Below are positions 1 to 11,459 of a stretch of DNA of 64,000 nt, piece after piece (position 1 is the stretch's first letter; every line of letters starts with the position of its first letter). Origin of the DNA: Pachyseris speciosa (Eukaryota; Cnidaria; Anthozoa; Scleractinia; Pachyseridae); contig JAEMWC010000135.1 of assembly GCA_016490735.1 (NCBI GenBank), positions 398,501-462,500 on the forward strand. The letters run 5' to 3'. The notes below the pieces were generated by a model. That model was given only the letters and a program-made list of their open reading frames with translations, was not told where the DNA came from and ran no database searches. The position numbers and the translations under genes are program-made.

Positions 1-88
1 GCACTACCTTACAAAAAGGGAGAGGGTGTGGCGATGGAGCAGTGTGGTGCAGGTACTTAATGACAGAAGTTACTTCTTTGTTGTATGC

Positions 89-1098
89 TTAACCCATTGA
101 CTACCGCAGGTTTTTACATTTTCGGAGTGATTTTCCACCTATAAACGATGAATAGCAATTCGTGACTCTTTATTTGAACTACCAGGGAAAAGTGGTGCTG
201 TCCTAAGCCACTGGAGGCTCAAGGTTTCTGAAAACGTCATTTTGACGTAGCTATTTTTTATCCGTGAAGCGACAGCAATGGCCCAAGTTCGGTTTGCTTG
301 CGATTTCTGCTAAATTTACAGCCATTTTTCATCTTTAGCGGCTGCCTGATGAGCATCATTAAGCGTGACGGTAGCTAAGAGTCCACTTTCTCAAAGAATC
401 GAGCAAGGTGATGTACTTTGTTGTTGAATTTGGCTTGTTACTCGACAAACTGGGAATTTGGCCGATCGAACACTTAGTACCTTTGGGACTCGACTATTGA
501 TGAATTTCTCGACCTACCGCCACATATTTTGGAATTTCTGTGTACTGAAGATGACCACGAGCAGGAAATTTTGGCGGTAGGTCGGAGTGGCTGTGTGAAA
601 AAGAATTGGGGGAAGGAACGGGCGCTGTCAAAAATTCTCGTTAGTTCCCAGCATGCAATGCACTGAATATGTGGAAAATGTCGGGAAGGCCCGAATGCAC
701 TGGAACAAAAGGCTGTATCTACGCTCGGGAGAAGAATATGAACAAAAAAAGTCATTTCTAAGCTAGAAAAAGGACTGAATTTCGTTATGATGGTTGAGTT
801 TTGGTTTTTCGACGATGATTTCCCTAAAAAAACATGAAGGCAAAAAGGGGCATTTTTGTTGTTTCTCTTTGACGTTAAAAACGGCCAGTTTCGTTCTTGT
901 CCAAACTCAAAAGGCCATATTTGGTAAAAATCGCTACGTTTCTTGCATTTATTGGATATCCAAATTTAAAGGGCATTCCATTTCGTGCTCACAACTAACA
1001 GTTAAGGCAATATTCGTGCGATTGAGAGAGTTGCAATGTTTTGAAGCATGGGAGTTTTTTACGGCCGGTTTTGGCCGGCACAGGTGCCAATGGGTTAA
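89..1098 (+). mobile_element. piggyBac-like non-autonomous element, copy 1
   Basis: Bounded by TTAA at both ends (89-92 and 1095-1098), the piggyBac target site, with termini CCCATTG and CAATGGG. It is about 1 kb and lies in intron 3 of arylsulfatase copy A. It is the reverse complement of 2428-3452 over nearly its whole length. No transposase is recognisable. An open frame at 794-1294 corresponds to the longer minus-strand frame of the other copy. Confidence 0.75.
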
Positions 1099-1410
1099 TA
1101 CTGATGGAATATGGTGTTGCTATATCAGTCCTTGGCAGCTGCCTACTGAGGTCAGTTCTAAATTTTTTTTTTCCATTAATGGTTGTTTTAAGATTCCAAC
1201 ACAAAGTCAATCACATATCTCAGGTTTACAAGCTCAACAAAACACCAACAGGTCATTAGTTCATGAGGACATGTACAAGTCCAGAATGGCCTAAAAATGT
1301 GCTGGCTGACTCACGTTTAATATTATAGACCTTCACAGAATAGAGTTCTGAGATGTCAAAACAAAATCAGCTTCAAAATCTTTATGTATTGCAGTATATT
1401 ATAATTATAC

Positions 1411-1523
1411 CTTTCCCACCATACGTGTAGCATATCCAAGCTTTTTGAAATATTGTGGCATCAGAGTCTCATTAAGACCAAGTCCATATGGCTGAGCAGC
1501 CAAAATAACACCATGCTGCATGC
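1411..1523 (-). CDS. Arylsulfatase copy A, coding exon 3
   Basis: Encodes [19 protein letters not shown]... and ends at VGK|gta, where the conserved GKWHLG motif is split by an intron as in copy B. Unlike exon 2, several residues differ from the copy B exon. Confidence 0.87.
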
Positions 1524-3636
1524 CTAGAAAGATATCATACATTGTAATTAAAGGCTGGCCTTTAATTTGTAAAGCCAGAGAAAACAAAACCATGATTCAT
1601 TTTTTTACCCGTATGGATGGGATATCGGCCAGTCATGATAGCACTTCGAGTCGGTGTACATATGTGCTGCACATAATAGTTGTTAAGAATAATTCCACTG
1701 TTTGCCAGTCCATCGAGGTTTGGAGTTGGAATCTGCTTTGAGCCATGAAAACTCACATCATCAAAGCCCTGATGAACAGATGTCAGAAAAAAAAAATGAA
1801 GGTTAATGTTAACTAGATCATATATTATTTAGAGATCCAATATGAACCAATTTTTGAATATGGATGATGTCACTAGACAATGTAAAAATATTAATTTAAC
1901 AGCCCACCAGTTAATTTTTGCACGATCTTATTGGCTATTTTGGATCAAGTGGTGCAAATGGACAGGTATCAGGCAATATACCCTGTCTGCATCGATGTAT
2001 TTGTCCTCCAATTTTTTGGTTGCAAAAAAAGACAATTGAAAACAATTAAAGCCAGTTGTTTTAAAGTTTTTTGAATTTCAAATGGAAGAATCCAATCACA
2101 GTTAATTAAGTCAACCATGCAATCAATGCAGTTGTTTGTGTCATTCGCAATCATCATGTCACTTTTTTTCAACATTTTCATCTTTCAACTGTGTATACGA
2201 GATATGATGGAGGAGGAGGGTTATAAAATGCCGGTAAATAAGAAGGCAAATTATGACCTTTCTGGCTTTCTGATAAATTGTCCTCAAAATTTCACAGTTG
2301 CCCTTGAGGTAACTGTTCATTTTTCGGACAATCTATCAGCCTCTGAGATAAATTCTCCTCCAATTTACCAGCTGCCAAAAGGGGTTTATTTACTAAATGT
2401 ACTTGTATCTTTGAAATTTTTTGAGGGATAACCCATTGGCACCCGTGCCGGCCAAAACCGGCCGTAAAAAACTCCCATGCTTCAAAACATTGCAACTTTC
2501 TCAATCGCACGAATATTGCCTTAACTGTTAGTTGTGAGCACGAAATGGAATGCCCTTTAGATTTGGATATCCAATAAATGCAAGAAACGTAGCGATTTTT
2601 ACCAAATATCGCCTTTTGAGTTTGGACAAGAATGAAACTGACCGTTTTTAACGTCAAAGAGAAACGATAAAAATGCCCCTTTTTGCCTTCATGTTTTTTA
2701 AGGAAATCATCGCCGAAAATCCAAACTTCAACCATCATAACAAAATTCAGTCCTTTTTCTAGCTTAGAAATGACTTTTTTGTTCATATTCTTCTCCCGAG
2801 CGTAGATACAGCCTTTTGTTCCAATGCATTCGAGCCTTTCCGCCATTTTCAACATCTAGACCACATTGCATGCTGGGAAATGACGAGAATTTTTGACAGC
2901 ACCCGTTCCTTCTCCCAATTCTTTCACATATAAACTAAGTCTACAGCCACTCCGACCTACTGCCAAAAACTCCTGCTTATGGTCATCTTCGGTACTCAGA
3001 AATTCCAAAATATGTGGCGGTAGGTCGAGAAATTCATCAATAGTCAAGTCCCAAAGGTACTAAGTGTTCGACCGGCCAAATTCCCAGTTTGTCGAGTAAC
3101 AAGCCAAATTCAACAACAAAGTACATCACCTTGCTCGATTCTTTGAGAAAGTGGACTCTTAGCTACCGTCACGCTTAATGATGCTCATCAGGCAGCCGCT
3201 AAAGATGAAAAATGGCTGTAAATTTAGCAGAAATCGCAAGCAAACCAAACTTGGGCCATTGTTGTCGCTTCACGGATAAAAAATAGCTACGTCAAAATGA
3301 CGTTTCCAGAAACCTTGAGCCTCCAGTGGCTTAGGACAGCACCACTTTTCCCTGGTAGTTCAAATAAAGAGTCACGAATTGCTATTCATCGTTTATAGGT
3401 GGAAAATCACTCCGAAAATGTAAATTAAAACAGCCGGTAGTCAATGGGTTAATTATTAATTAAAATGTTATAAGCCCAGCTTATTGTGGTAGTTAACATT
3501 TAAATCAATGATAATTGCTTGCATTCTCACCAAATCATCAGCCAGTATAAATATAATATTTGGCTTGGAGTTCTGCGTTGATTCAGCTAGAGCTGACAAC
3601 AGGGCCAATACTGACACAACCCAGAGCATGTTCATC
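1411..3636 (-). CDS. Arylsulfatase B-like gene, copy A (5' part, runs off left edge)
   Basis: Sulfatases hydrolyse sulfate esters; arylsulfatase B-type enzymes act on sulfated glycosaminoglycans in lysosomes. Three coding exons are visible on the minus strand: 3635-3531 (ATG, hydrophobic signal peptide, start of the fold ending ILADDL), 1768-1609 (holds CTPTR, whose Cys becomes formylglycine) and 1523-1411 (ends at VGK before the usual KWHLG motif). Phases are 0 then 1 then 0, and lengths 105, 160 and 113 bp match copy B exactly. All splice sites are GT-AG. The next exon (WHLG...) should lie beyond base 1: in copy B it is about 1.76 kb further on. I see no frameshift, so this is probably the 5' end of a working tandem paralog rather than a pseudogene, but the missing five exons cannot be checked here. 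Introns 1 and 3 each hold a piggyBac-like element. Confidence 0.85.
1609..1768 (-). CDS. Arylsulfatase copy A, coding exon 2 (catalytic Cys)
   Basis: Encodes GFDDVSFHG through [18 protein letters not shown], the sulfatase signature C-x-P-x-R. The encoded protein is identical to copy B exon 2, while the DNA differs at about eight positions, all synonymous by eye. Confidence 0.9.
2428..3452 (-). mobile_element. piggyBac-like non-autonomous element, copy 2 (inverted)
   Basis: Ends at TTAA (3449-3452) on one side and at ATAA (2428-2431, a decayed TTAA) on the other, with the same CCCATTG/CAATGGG termini. It lies in intron 1 of arylsulfatase copy A. On the minus strand an open frame of 63 codons from 3047 and one of 187 codons to 2292 are in the same frame, separated by a single TAG at about 2856. 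I recognise no domain in it. Confidence 0.75.
3531..3635 (-). CDS. Arylsulfatase copy A, coding exon 1 (signal peptide)
   Basis: Starts [13 protein letters not shown], a hydrophobic leader, then reaches [12 protein letters not shown], the first metal-binding Asp pair of sulfatases. The donor is gtgaga. The ATG sits one base after an acceptor (tttcag|GATG), so a 5' UTR exon must lie upstream; I could not place it. The same cag|GATG arrangement is present in copy B. Confidence 0.85.
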
Positions 3637-4555
3637 CTGAAAAAAAAAAATCAATAATTTCCTTCAGTATATAATCAATATGATGGTAAGGATAAGTGAG
3701 TGCATGCATAGCACTTGCCTGACAACTACAGCTGTAGCACTTTAATCAGGGACTGGTAGCTACCAGCCACTGAATTCAGAAAATGAATTATAAACCAGTC
3801 ACATGTGAATGGGTTTGATTCCTTTAATTGTTAGAAAATGTTACTGAAAACTCCAAAAGTGAGGAGTGACACTTGAGATGCATGATTAAGTCTTTAATGG
3901 GTGAAATTTATGTAACAGCCCTCTTCTTTTCTGTTCTGTGAATTAATAATCAAGACAAAATTATCAAAAGCAAGCTCCTCCTCTTCTGTTAATATCTCTT
4001 ATTCATCTTTTGTAGTATCTTGTTGCAAATACATGTATTTGCTTAATTTTCATTTGGCTATTTTCATGGTTGTACTGTATATGCGCTTGATGGCTGAAAT
4101 TTTAGCTAATTCTTACATTGCTGGAGTAATTATGCCAAGCATAATGTGATCACTAGTGGATGTACAAATCAGGAATGAAGCACCAATTAAGCAAATGAGT
4201 GAAATCAGCCTCTGCACAGTCCCACAACTTGGAAATTAAATGGCATGGCCATTTTCCAAGTTAAAAGGATTAAACCACTCATACAAAGAGGAACTTTGTA
4301 AACAATGAAAAATAACAACAGTCATATATATGCAAACTGCCGATCAAGTAACTAATTATTTTTAAAATACTTTGATTCATGTTTCACTATTTCAAATTAC
4401 TACTGTTTATTGAAATAAGTTTTTAAAGAGGGCAATAATGATACAAGGATGATATCTAATGAAAATGCAAATAGACAGACAGATGTAGCCACAGATGCAG
4501 CCACTGATATATCTGTCTTCTGATTTCTTTTTCACAGCACTGACAATTTAATCGT
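3637..4555. other. AT-rich intergenic stretch upstream of arylsulfatase copy A
   Basis: No coding signal or clear repeat seen. The 5' UTR exon and promoter of copy A probably lie here or further right, but no TATA-plus-donor pair stood out. Confidence 0.4.
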
Positions 4556-4562
4556 TACACAA

Positions 4563-4700
4563 TGCACTTATCAATTGAAATCCCCCCCACCCCCACCCCC
4601 ACCCCTGAACGAAGGAACAAAGGGGGAATGAGGGGTGTTTGATCAAATTTGATAGCATGTTTTGCCCCTGGGGTGGGGATTTCAATTGACAAGTGCATAA
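4563..4700. mobile_element. Short inverted-repeat element (MITE-like), G/C-run termini
   Basis: Left end ATGCACTTATCAATTGAAATCCCC and right end GGGGATTTCAATTGACAAGTGCAT are near-perfect inverted repeats around a C-rich/G-rich centre. Its termini resemble those of the 14741-15368 element (ATGCACCTATCAATG). Confidence 0.6.
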
Positions 4701-5406
4701 CAAAACCAGCTCTAAAAGAGTGGATTCGATCGTTTCAAAACTATATAAGGAGCCCTCTGAGCCCTGAAGAATTCAGGTGCTTGTGGCCTATATACTTGTA
4801 TATCAAGCTCACATTAGAGTTGAACAAAAGTTGGCATATATAATAAGGATGAAAAATGGTTAATTGAATTAGTGTTTCACATGACAATCACCGCCACTTA
4901 ATTCACAACGTGCAACATAGCACACTTGTAAGTCTTCCAGGGGTCACGACATTGTTCTTAATCACGTAACAGATGCTGCAGAGCTCCTTTTTTTACAAAC
5001 ATTGACCACAAATAATAAGCTTTCAAAATATCCTACCGCGCAACAAATACAGATATGGTGTAATTCGTCGCATAAAAAAATATGAAATAGATCCTAGCTA
5101 TATTGATCACATTTCGTAAAGCTTGAGTACACATTCGTCAAGCTAAGCGCCTCCGTCAACATTTGTGTAAGGAATAAAGAAAGTTAGATTGGTTGTTTAC
5201 TAAGCGCGAGTTATATCAAATCCTGCATTGGAAAGGCAAATAGCAATACCTTTATCAAGTCAGAGAATTCAGCCAACCGCTTGAGCTGCCGCTGCTGTTG
5301 TTTCGTCAAAGCAGACGGTCACAAAACACCAACGTGAACTTGACTTCTGCATTTGAAGGCTCATGCATGACAGTCACAAGATGTTTCTCAGGGTTTACCT
5401 AAAACA

Positions 5407-5545
5407 TGGAATCCGGAATCCGGAATCCGGAATCCGGAATCCGGAATCCAGAATCCAGAATCTGGATTCCGGAATACGGAATGAGGAATGCGGAATGCGG
5501 AATCCGGAATCCGGAATCCGAAATATGAAATCCGGAATACGGAAT
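5407..5545. repeat. GGAATCC heptamer minisatellite
   Basis: Roughly twenty degenerate copies of GGAATCC/GGAATMC in tandem, just inside the left terminus of the 5391-7322 element. The complementary array is at the right terminus. Confidence 0.85.
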
Positions 5546-6839
5546 GTACAGAAGTTTGGTAAAAAATTTTGACAAAGGTTGAAGTCACTTGGGTAATAAT
5601 ATGGTCAACAAATTATATGATGACTTAGCCTGAGTTTTGCAGCAATCAAGCAATCAAGCAATCAATCAATCTAGGGCAGCATTTTAATACTTTGGTTTTG
5701 CTTTTAATAAACCGCCTGATTCCTTTAAAGCACACAGCTTTCAATCACACTTCAACGATACTAATCAATGCTTTGTGCATTTTGAACATTTTGAATTAAA
5801 ATCATTTTAATTAAAAGCACCTTTTCTTATTCTTTTTGTCGATGAATAGTGTTAGGCCTGTCCACAAGTTGACGGCAACTTTTTGAACAACTTTCGATTT
5901 TCGATCAACCTTTTTTGATTTCGAGCAACTTTTTTTCCGTTTTCAATGTTTTGTTATTGATTTCAGCTAGATCTTTATAAAACAAGAGCTATTTTAAACG
6001 CTTCGTGACCAAAAAGCAGAGAAAAATCACTTTGCATATCTTGACTTAATTGCGCGTGGGAACGCTTACGCCTGATTGGTCATTGTCTGTTGCTCCATGC
6101 TGGAATGTTTGGGAACTGTATCGGCGCGTACATTTCAGGTTGTCGAGTGGCCGTCGATAAAACGTGGAACATGGGACATTCTGGAACATCCCGGTACATT
6201 CAGGAACATCTCCAAAAGACGAAGAAAGATCACTTTAAAAAAAAACTTTTAAATATACAGAAAAAAAGAAACTAACACGAAATAAATATAATCCGAGAGA
6301 TTAATTGGAGAAAAAAAGAAGACAAAAAAATATTTATTTCAAAAAAGAAAAACAAAAAGAAAAGACGTTTATAAATGCCCCACCTGGAAATGATAGCTAT
6401 GGGGGCTGGGTGAGGATTGTTTTAGCGCTTTCGTTTGCTTACAACATTTTCACCCTCATACAGTTGTACCGTCTTCAGTCATTGCTCTTTTTTTCGAAAA
6501 AACCTAAGTCAGTATGGTGCCCAATATACCTTGAAACTTTTATATAGGAACCTTGAGCACGCAAAATCCGCTGCTCTCCACTTCTGATTGGTTAAGGATA
6601 TCTACAACAACTGAGGACTTGGTCAGGCCTACTTTTACAGTAGGCGATAAACGTGGTTAATCTGCTCCAAGAAAGATTTTCTTCCCAATAGCAATGCTTC
6701 TCACTCCGTTTTTGCAGCGATGGCTGCACTGCATGGGCCTGTTTGTTTCTTAAGGTTAAACTAGTGTAAAATCTCGCGGATCAGCTCTTTAAGTTGCATT
6801 TAATGATCCTGCATACGGTCTTTCTTAATAGTTATCCTT

Positions 6840-7115
6840 ATATCCCTCCACATCGACTCAACTGGAAAGAACAAACCAAGTCCCAGACTAAGACTTCACT
6901 CCTGTCACCTACCTCCTCCTGTAAGACATCTATCGTCTTCATGGTCAGTGCTTATAGCTTAAGATCTACGATTGCACCTGTCCTTTCTATTCCGAGAGAG
7001 TCGGGAACTTTTCAGCACTCGGCAGCAACTACTTTTAATAAGCTCCCTGTAGCTATTAGAAACATAACTGAGTATAACTCCTTTTGTCGTAGTGTGAAGA
7101 GACATTTTTTATCTT

Positions 7116-7194
<79 letters not shown>

Positions 7195-7195
7195 G
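6840..7195 (+). pseudogene. LINE 3' remnant (reverse transcriptase C-terminus) with (ATT)n tail
   Basis: Translation of 6950-7115 gives a pattern typical of the extreme C-terminus of CR1-like LINE reverse transcriptases: YSLRST, then PRESGTFQHSAATTFNKLP, then IRN. It is followed by a pure (ATT)n run at about 7124-7193, as often ends such elements. Only the last ~100 codons remain. It lies inside the heptamer-bounded element, so it was carried by or inserted into it. Confidence 0.55.
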
Positions 7196-7239
7196 GTTCT
7201 TTTAACCCTCTTATTAATTATTAATTCCAGTTTCTAGAT

Positions 7240-7305
7240 TCCGTATTCCGGATTCCAGATTCTGGATTCTGGATTCCGGATTCCGGATTCCGGATTCCGG
7301 ATTCC
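7240..7305. repeat. GGATTCC heptamer minisatellite (inverted partner)
   Basis: Tandem GGATTCC units, the reverse complement of the array at 5407-5545, directly inside the right terminus of the same element. Confidence 0.8.
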
Positions 7306-7514
7306 ATGTTTTAGGTAAACCCGTTTCTCAAGCCCAGTTCTCTGCTGCTGCTCACTCAGCCCCTCTTCCCAAACCTTTTGGCCGTTTCCTGTCCAAGCGC
7401 TTTTCCTCATCGTTGGATTGGTTAGGTGATTTCGTGTTCTACTGGGGAAAAACGGTGTTGATCAGCCTTTTCAGTCAGCTGAAAAATAAGTTGTAATGGT
7501 TGAAAACGATGGGT

Positions 7515-8335
7515 AGCATCCGCGGGTTTCAACAAAACACTGATTCCCCGTTTACTGATCCCCCACTGATCCCCTACTGATCCCCTTACTGATCCCCCTA
7601 CTGGTCCCCTATAAAATTCACTGGAAAAAGTAAGACAACAAAATAAAAAATGATTTGAGGCTGAATCAAGTTCATGGATAAATTCTGGCTTACCTCAGAG
7701 TTCAAAGATGGCGGAAACTTGGTCCGACGGAGGACCTACTTTCTGACTCGTTTCACCGTACCCAAGTACCCAAGTTCTCTTCTACGATGGTCTAAACGAG
7801 CGCAAAATCAATTGAAGCATCATCAAGTATGTTATCCGTATGTACGCCACGATTACGGCAACAACGAAGACTGGAAGAAACGAAAACAGTTCGACGATAA
7901 ACACCCACGGAACGACACTGCAACCGGATGTTGATTGGATCGACTTCCGGTTTGTTATGTCGCTCGCTTGACGCTTGTGTTTATCTTCCAACCGTTTTCG
8001 TTTCTTTCTGTCTTCGTTGTTGCCGTTGTCGTGGCTTTTCGCAGACACGGATAACATACTTGATGATGCTTCAATTGATTTTGCGCTCGTTTATCGTAGA
8101 AGAGAACTGGGGTACTTGTAATGACTGTGAAACAAGTCAGAAAGTAGGTCCTCCGTCGGACCAAGTTTCCGCCATCTTTGAACTCTGAGGTAAGCCAGAA
8201 TTTATCCTCGAACTTGATTCAGCCTCATATCATTTTTTTATTTTGTTGTCTTACTTTTTCCAGTGAATTTTATAGGGGATCAGTAGGGGGATCAGTAAAC
8301 GGGGCATCAGTGTTTTGTCGAAGCCCAGCATCCGC
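7515..8335. mobile_element. Fold-back (long inverted repeat) element with 9-bp target duplication
   Basis: Two ~380-bp arms (from 7524 inward and from 8326 inward) are reverse complements around a short centre near 7930. The outer ends (GGGTTTCAACAAAACACTGAT) contain repeated ACTGATCCCC units. The 9-bp sequence AGCATCCGC flanks both sides (7515-7523 and 8327-8335), a perfect target duplication as made by Mutator-like elements. No coding capacity is seen; open frames here are mirror images across the palindrome. Confidence 0.75.
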
Positions 8336-11130
8336 TGACATGTAAGCTGTGGCTCCAAATGAACCAGAAACAGAAAGTTTGAACTGATTTTCGTGGAAGC
8401 TGGCTGAGGAGTGTTTTATGCTTTTCATCGTTTCATCGCTTATTTGGCACGGGATTTCACTCCTATGGTTTCTATCTTCTCAAGCCTAGATTAAAGACAA
8501 GTTCGTGCGCAATCTTTTGAACTGAATACTTAACTAATTTTCTACGGGCGATTTGGTCGCCTTTTTTTGCAATTTCCAAAGGCCTAGGATGTCACATTGA
8601 CCTGTCTACTCCATATAAGGGGTTACCACGGAGATTTCGCTGGTCGTATTTGGTTTATAAGTGTGTTTTCCACCTTAGAAGCCCCCTGCCTCAGCTGCAT
8701 GGCATCATAAAGCTGGGTTGACGGGTAGAGGCAATCCTTTGAACGAAAACAGAGGTGAGAAGCAATTTCACACGAAATAGGCCGCCGAAAGTATGCGAGC
8801 GAGTGATGGCCATTCACGGAGTGAAGTTGTGTCTTTAGCCGTTTCGAGAGTGGATTCCGGGACCTGGCATGACAATTTTGACGAGTTTTGACTTGTAAAT
8901 GATGCAATCAGTGCAACATTTTGTCAGCAGGACCCGGTGGCTCGACACTTCTAAAAAATATTTAAAATGGAAATTGGCGGACTTCCATGTCGTCGTTACA
9001 CAAGAAATACCCAGAATTCCACTGGCTCACACACGCGAAAATTACACAGTGAGAGCAACTGAAACCAAATAGCGTTATCCACGACGCGCTCAAGAAGTGA
9101 GCAGGAAAATGTGGAACAGATTGCAAGAATTGGGAGTCAAAAGTTTGCTGCAAATGTAGACATTTAGCTTCAAGTGGAATTTTTGTATTAAACTTGAAGA
9201 CAAAGTTGAGTATTTTTTGTGCGGTTTAAGGGCGTTTCGGGGTTTTGCAACAGAATAAATACTCATATTCAATGAAAATTGGGACTTTTGGTCAGTTTAC
9301 TGGGTGCTTAAGTCTAAAGAAATGATCACCTGGTAATGAAAATGGTTGATTTTAACCATAGTCCGAGATTTGGGAAAGTTGTAGTTTTTCAAAGCATGCG
9401 ACGTTTACGTCGCATATTTTGCTGTCCCGTAAAAAATCAGTTAAAAATGCTGTTAGGAAAACATTTAGTCGTACACAGCTTGCGACAATTTTGTTCACAC
9501 ATCCAGTTAAGGTTGACTATTGAGGACATTTTAACTATTGCAATTGTATTGCAATAGGTCACATGGATGTTGCGATAGTATTACGATAGTGGAGATACCA
9601 TTGCAATAGTATTGCGATAGCTTTCAGGAATGTCTGCATTTACCGTTAATGCCTTATACTTTAAGAAATAACTAGACGTAGTGGTCCATACAGGCGCAAC
9701 ACAGTGCAGTGGAATTTAATCAAGGTTATCGAGAAACCAAAATGTTTAAAAGACACAACTGTTGTTAGTGTTGTAGTAGATTCATGAAAACTGGAACACT
9801 GCAGTAGAATTTGTGGTAAAACGAAATAAAGCGTTTGTAACACTCTAACATTCCCGGAACATTAGAGTAGACCCTGGGGACAAGGATGGCGTGACCCTAA
9901 TAGCGGCGGTTCAAGAAGCATGACGCTAAAACATTCTAGGTGCAGTAGGTGGATTGTTTTTAGTTTCTCTTTCATTGTTCTTGTGACCTTGAGAATCAAA
10001 GATGGTAAAAATCTATAAAAGTAGTTAAAATGTTAGAAGTATAGAAACTATCGAAACTATCGATAGTTCGTCACACTATCGCGATTGTTATCGATGTTTC
10101 ATTTTCACTATCGACCCATCGCTATCGCAGCGTTAATATCGCGATTAATCGATAGTTCGATGTATTGTTACAGCCTTACATCCAGTCATGCCACAGAATG
10201 AGGATTTAATACTCATTCTCTCGGAAAAAAGTCAAACACTACCTCTATTAAAAAAAAAGTTTGAGTGTTTAAGCAAAGGAACTGAGAAAAGACAAAAAAT
10301 ATAACACTGAGAGCTTTATTCCTCTAGAAAATTCTATACAATTGCTAACAGTTGCAATAAATTACCACAATTTTGGACTCAAAAACTGTCTCTGATCGAC
10401 AAAATTATTACATGGTCACCCCCAATTTTCTTTATAGATTCCAAAAGCCATTACTGACATAGAAAATAGAACAGGCACAAAAAGCTTTACCCACATAGAA
10501 AATAGAACAGGCAATAAAAGAAAAGAAAAAAACGTCTGCTTTACCAAGTGGTCTGGATAAAAGCATATAAGCTAAAAACAACTGTTACCCAACTCGAATA
10601 GCCATGCTATATCTGGGGTAACAAATATTGTACACAGTTGCTATATATACTAAATTGTTGTTGTTGTCAAAAATCAACGATTTTGATTCTGAAAGAGATG
10701 TTTTGCTCGGTCATCTTCAGTTACATGTACACGTTACAATGTTCTGTTGATAGCGTCTTGCATTGCCGTGAGGTCTTTGTTTCCTTGAATTATAGGGGGA
10801 TTCATGCTTACGTCATTGTTTACATTTTTGCTGATTTGCATACGGCTTTGCTTACAGAAGGAAACACGTTAGATGTGATTTGACTCCAGGCAGCTAAAGA
10901 GCTAGTGAAATTTAATACATTGTGAAATTTCTAGCTCTTTAGGTGTCGTATTCAAGGAGATATTGTCTTCCAAAAACTGCAAAATTTCTGGGTGGCAAAA
11001 GCACTAATGAGCTCATACATTCTTTGCAAAATTTTGAGTTTTTAAACCCGCATTGCACAAAAAGTATTCAATACACGAGGCTCATATTCATTGGCAGAGT
11101 TATTCATACTATGACCTTTCAATATTCTGA
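8336..11130. other. Intergenic stretch without recognised gene
   Basis: No gene found. It contains short CGATAG/TATCG-rich palindromic sequence around 10040-10160. A ~22-bp direct repeat (ACATAGAAAATAGAACAGGCA) occurs near 10456 and 10492. A repeat at 10585-10650 (GGTAACAAATATTGTACA...) is shared with 23240-23300. Confidence 0.4.
10585..10650 (+). repeat. Dispersed repeat, copy 1 (partner near 23240)
   Basis: TCGAATAGCCATGCTATATCTGGGGTAACAAATATTGTACACAGTTG closely matches 23240-23300. Identity of the family is unknown to me. Confidence 0.5.
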
Positions 11131-11135
11131 ACTGA

Positions 11136-11141
11136 TTTATT
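11136..11141 (-). promoter_or_regulatory. Candidate poly(A) signal of arylsulfatase copy B
   Basis: AATAAA on the minus strand about 320 bp downstream of the stop codon. The intervening 3' UTR would contain a long T/G homopolymer tract (11341-11370). Confidence 0.35.
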
Positions 11142-11340
11142 TGTAGCTCCATCAGAAACTGAATTGTTCATGCTAATGAGGCAATTATTGTAAACAAGGA
11201 TTCCCCTATAACAAGAAAACAAGTCTAGGTGGAAGAAATCTTCGACAATTTTACTTGGGAAGGCAGTTTGACGGTCGTCAGACTTAAGTGTACGTTGTCC
11301 TTGACTACCGCAACTGTTCATTTTTGTTGATGTTGTCTCT

Positions 11341-11370
11341 CCCCCCCCCCCCCCCCCAAAAAAAAAAAAA
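11341..11370. repeat. Adjacent homopolymer runs, poly(C) then poly(A)
   Basis: About 17 C followed by about 13 A on the plus strand; on the minus strand a T run followed by a G run, in the likely 3' UTR of arylsulfatase copy B. Confidence 0.85.
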
Positions 11371-11459
11371 TCACAATGAAAGGAAGAAAAGCGAAACATA
11401 ACGTAAACGAGAATTAGTTTCGACAAAACTAAAATTTGCTCTACTGATTAAAGCCTATC

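Larger units (their letters stand above)
5383..7330. mobile_element. 1.9 kb DNA element with heptamer arrays in its inverted termini and 8-bp target duplication
   Basis: The left end at 5391 (GGGTTTACCTAAAACATGG) and the right end at 7322 are exact reverse complements. Each is followed inward by an array of the heptamer GGAATCC (about 5407-5545, and its complement about 7240-7305). The direct repeat GTTTCTCA flanks both ends (5383-5390 and 7323-7330), a perfect 8-bp target duplication as made by hAT- or Mutator/P-type transposases. No transposase is seen inside, and a LINE tail is nested within it. Superfamily assignment is inference. Confidence 0.7.

Noticed and set aside
7674..8188. Several open frames on both strands.
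   Set aside because: They are mirror images across the fold-back palindrome and resemble no protein.
9500..10160. Possible iteron-like array of TTGCAATAG / CGATAG motifs.
   Set aside because: Spacing is irregular and it looks like low-complexity drift, not an ordered array or CRISPR-like repeat.
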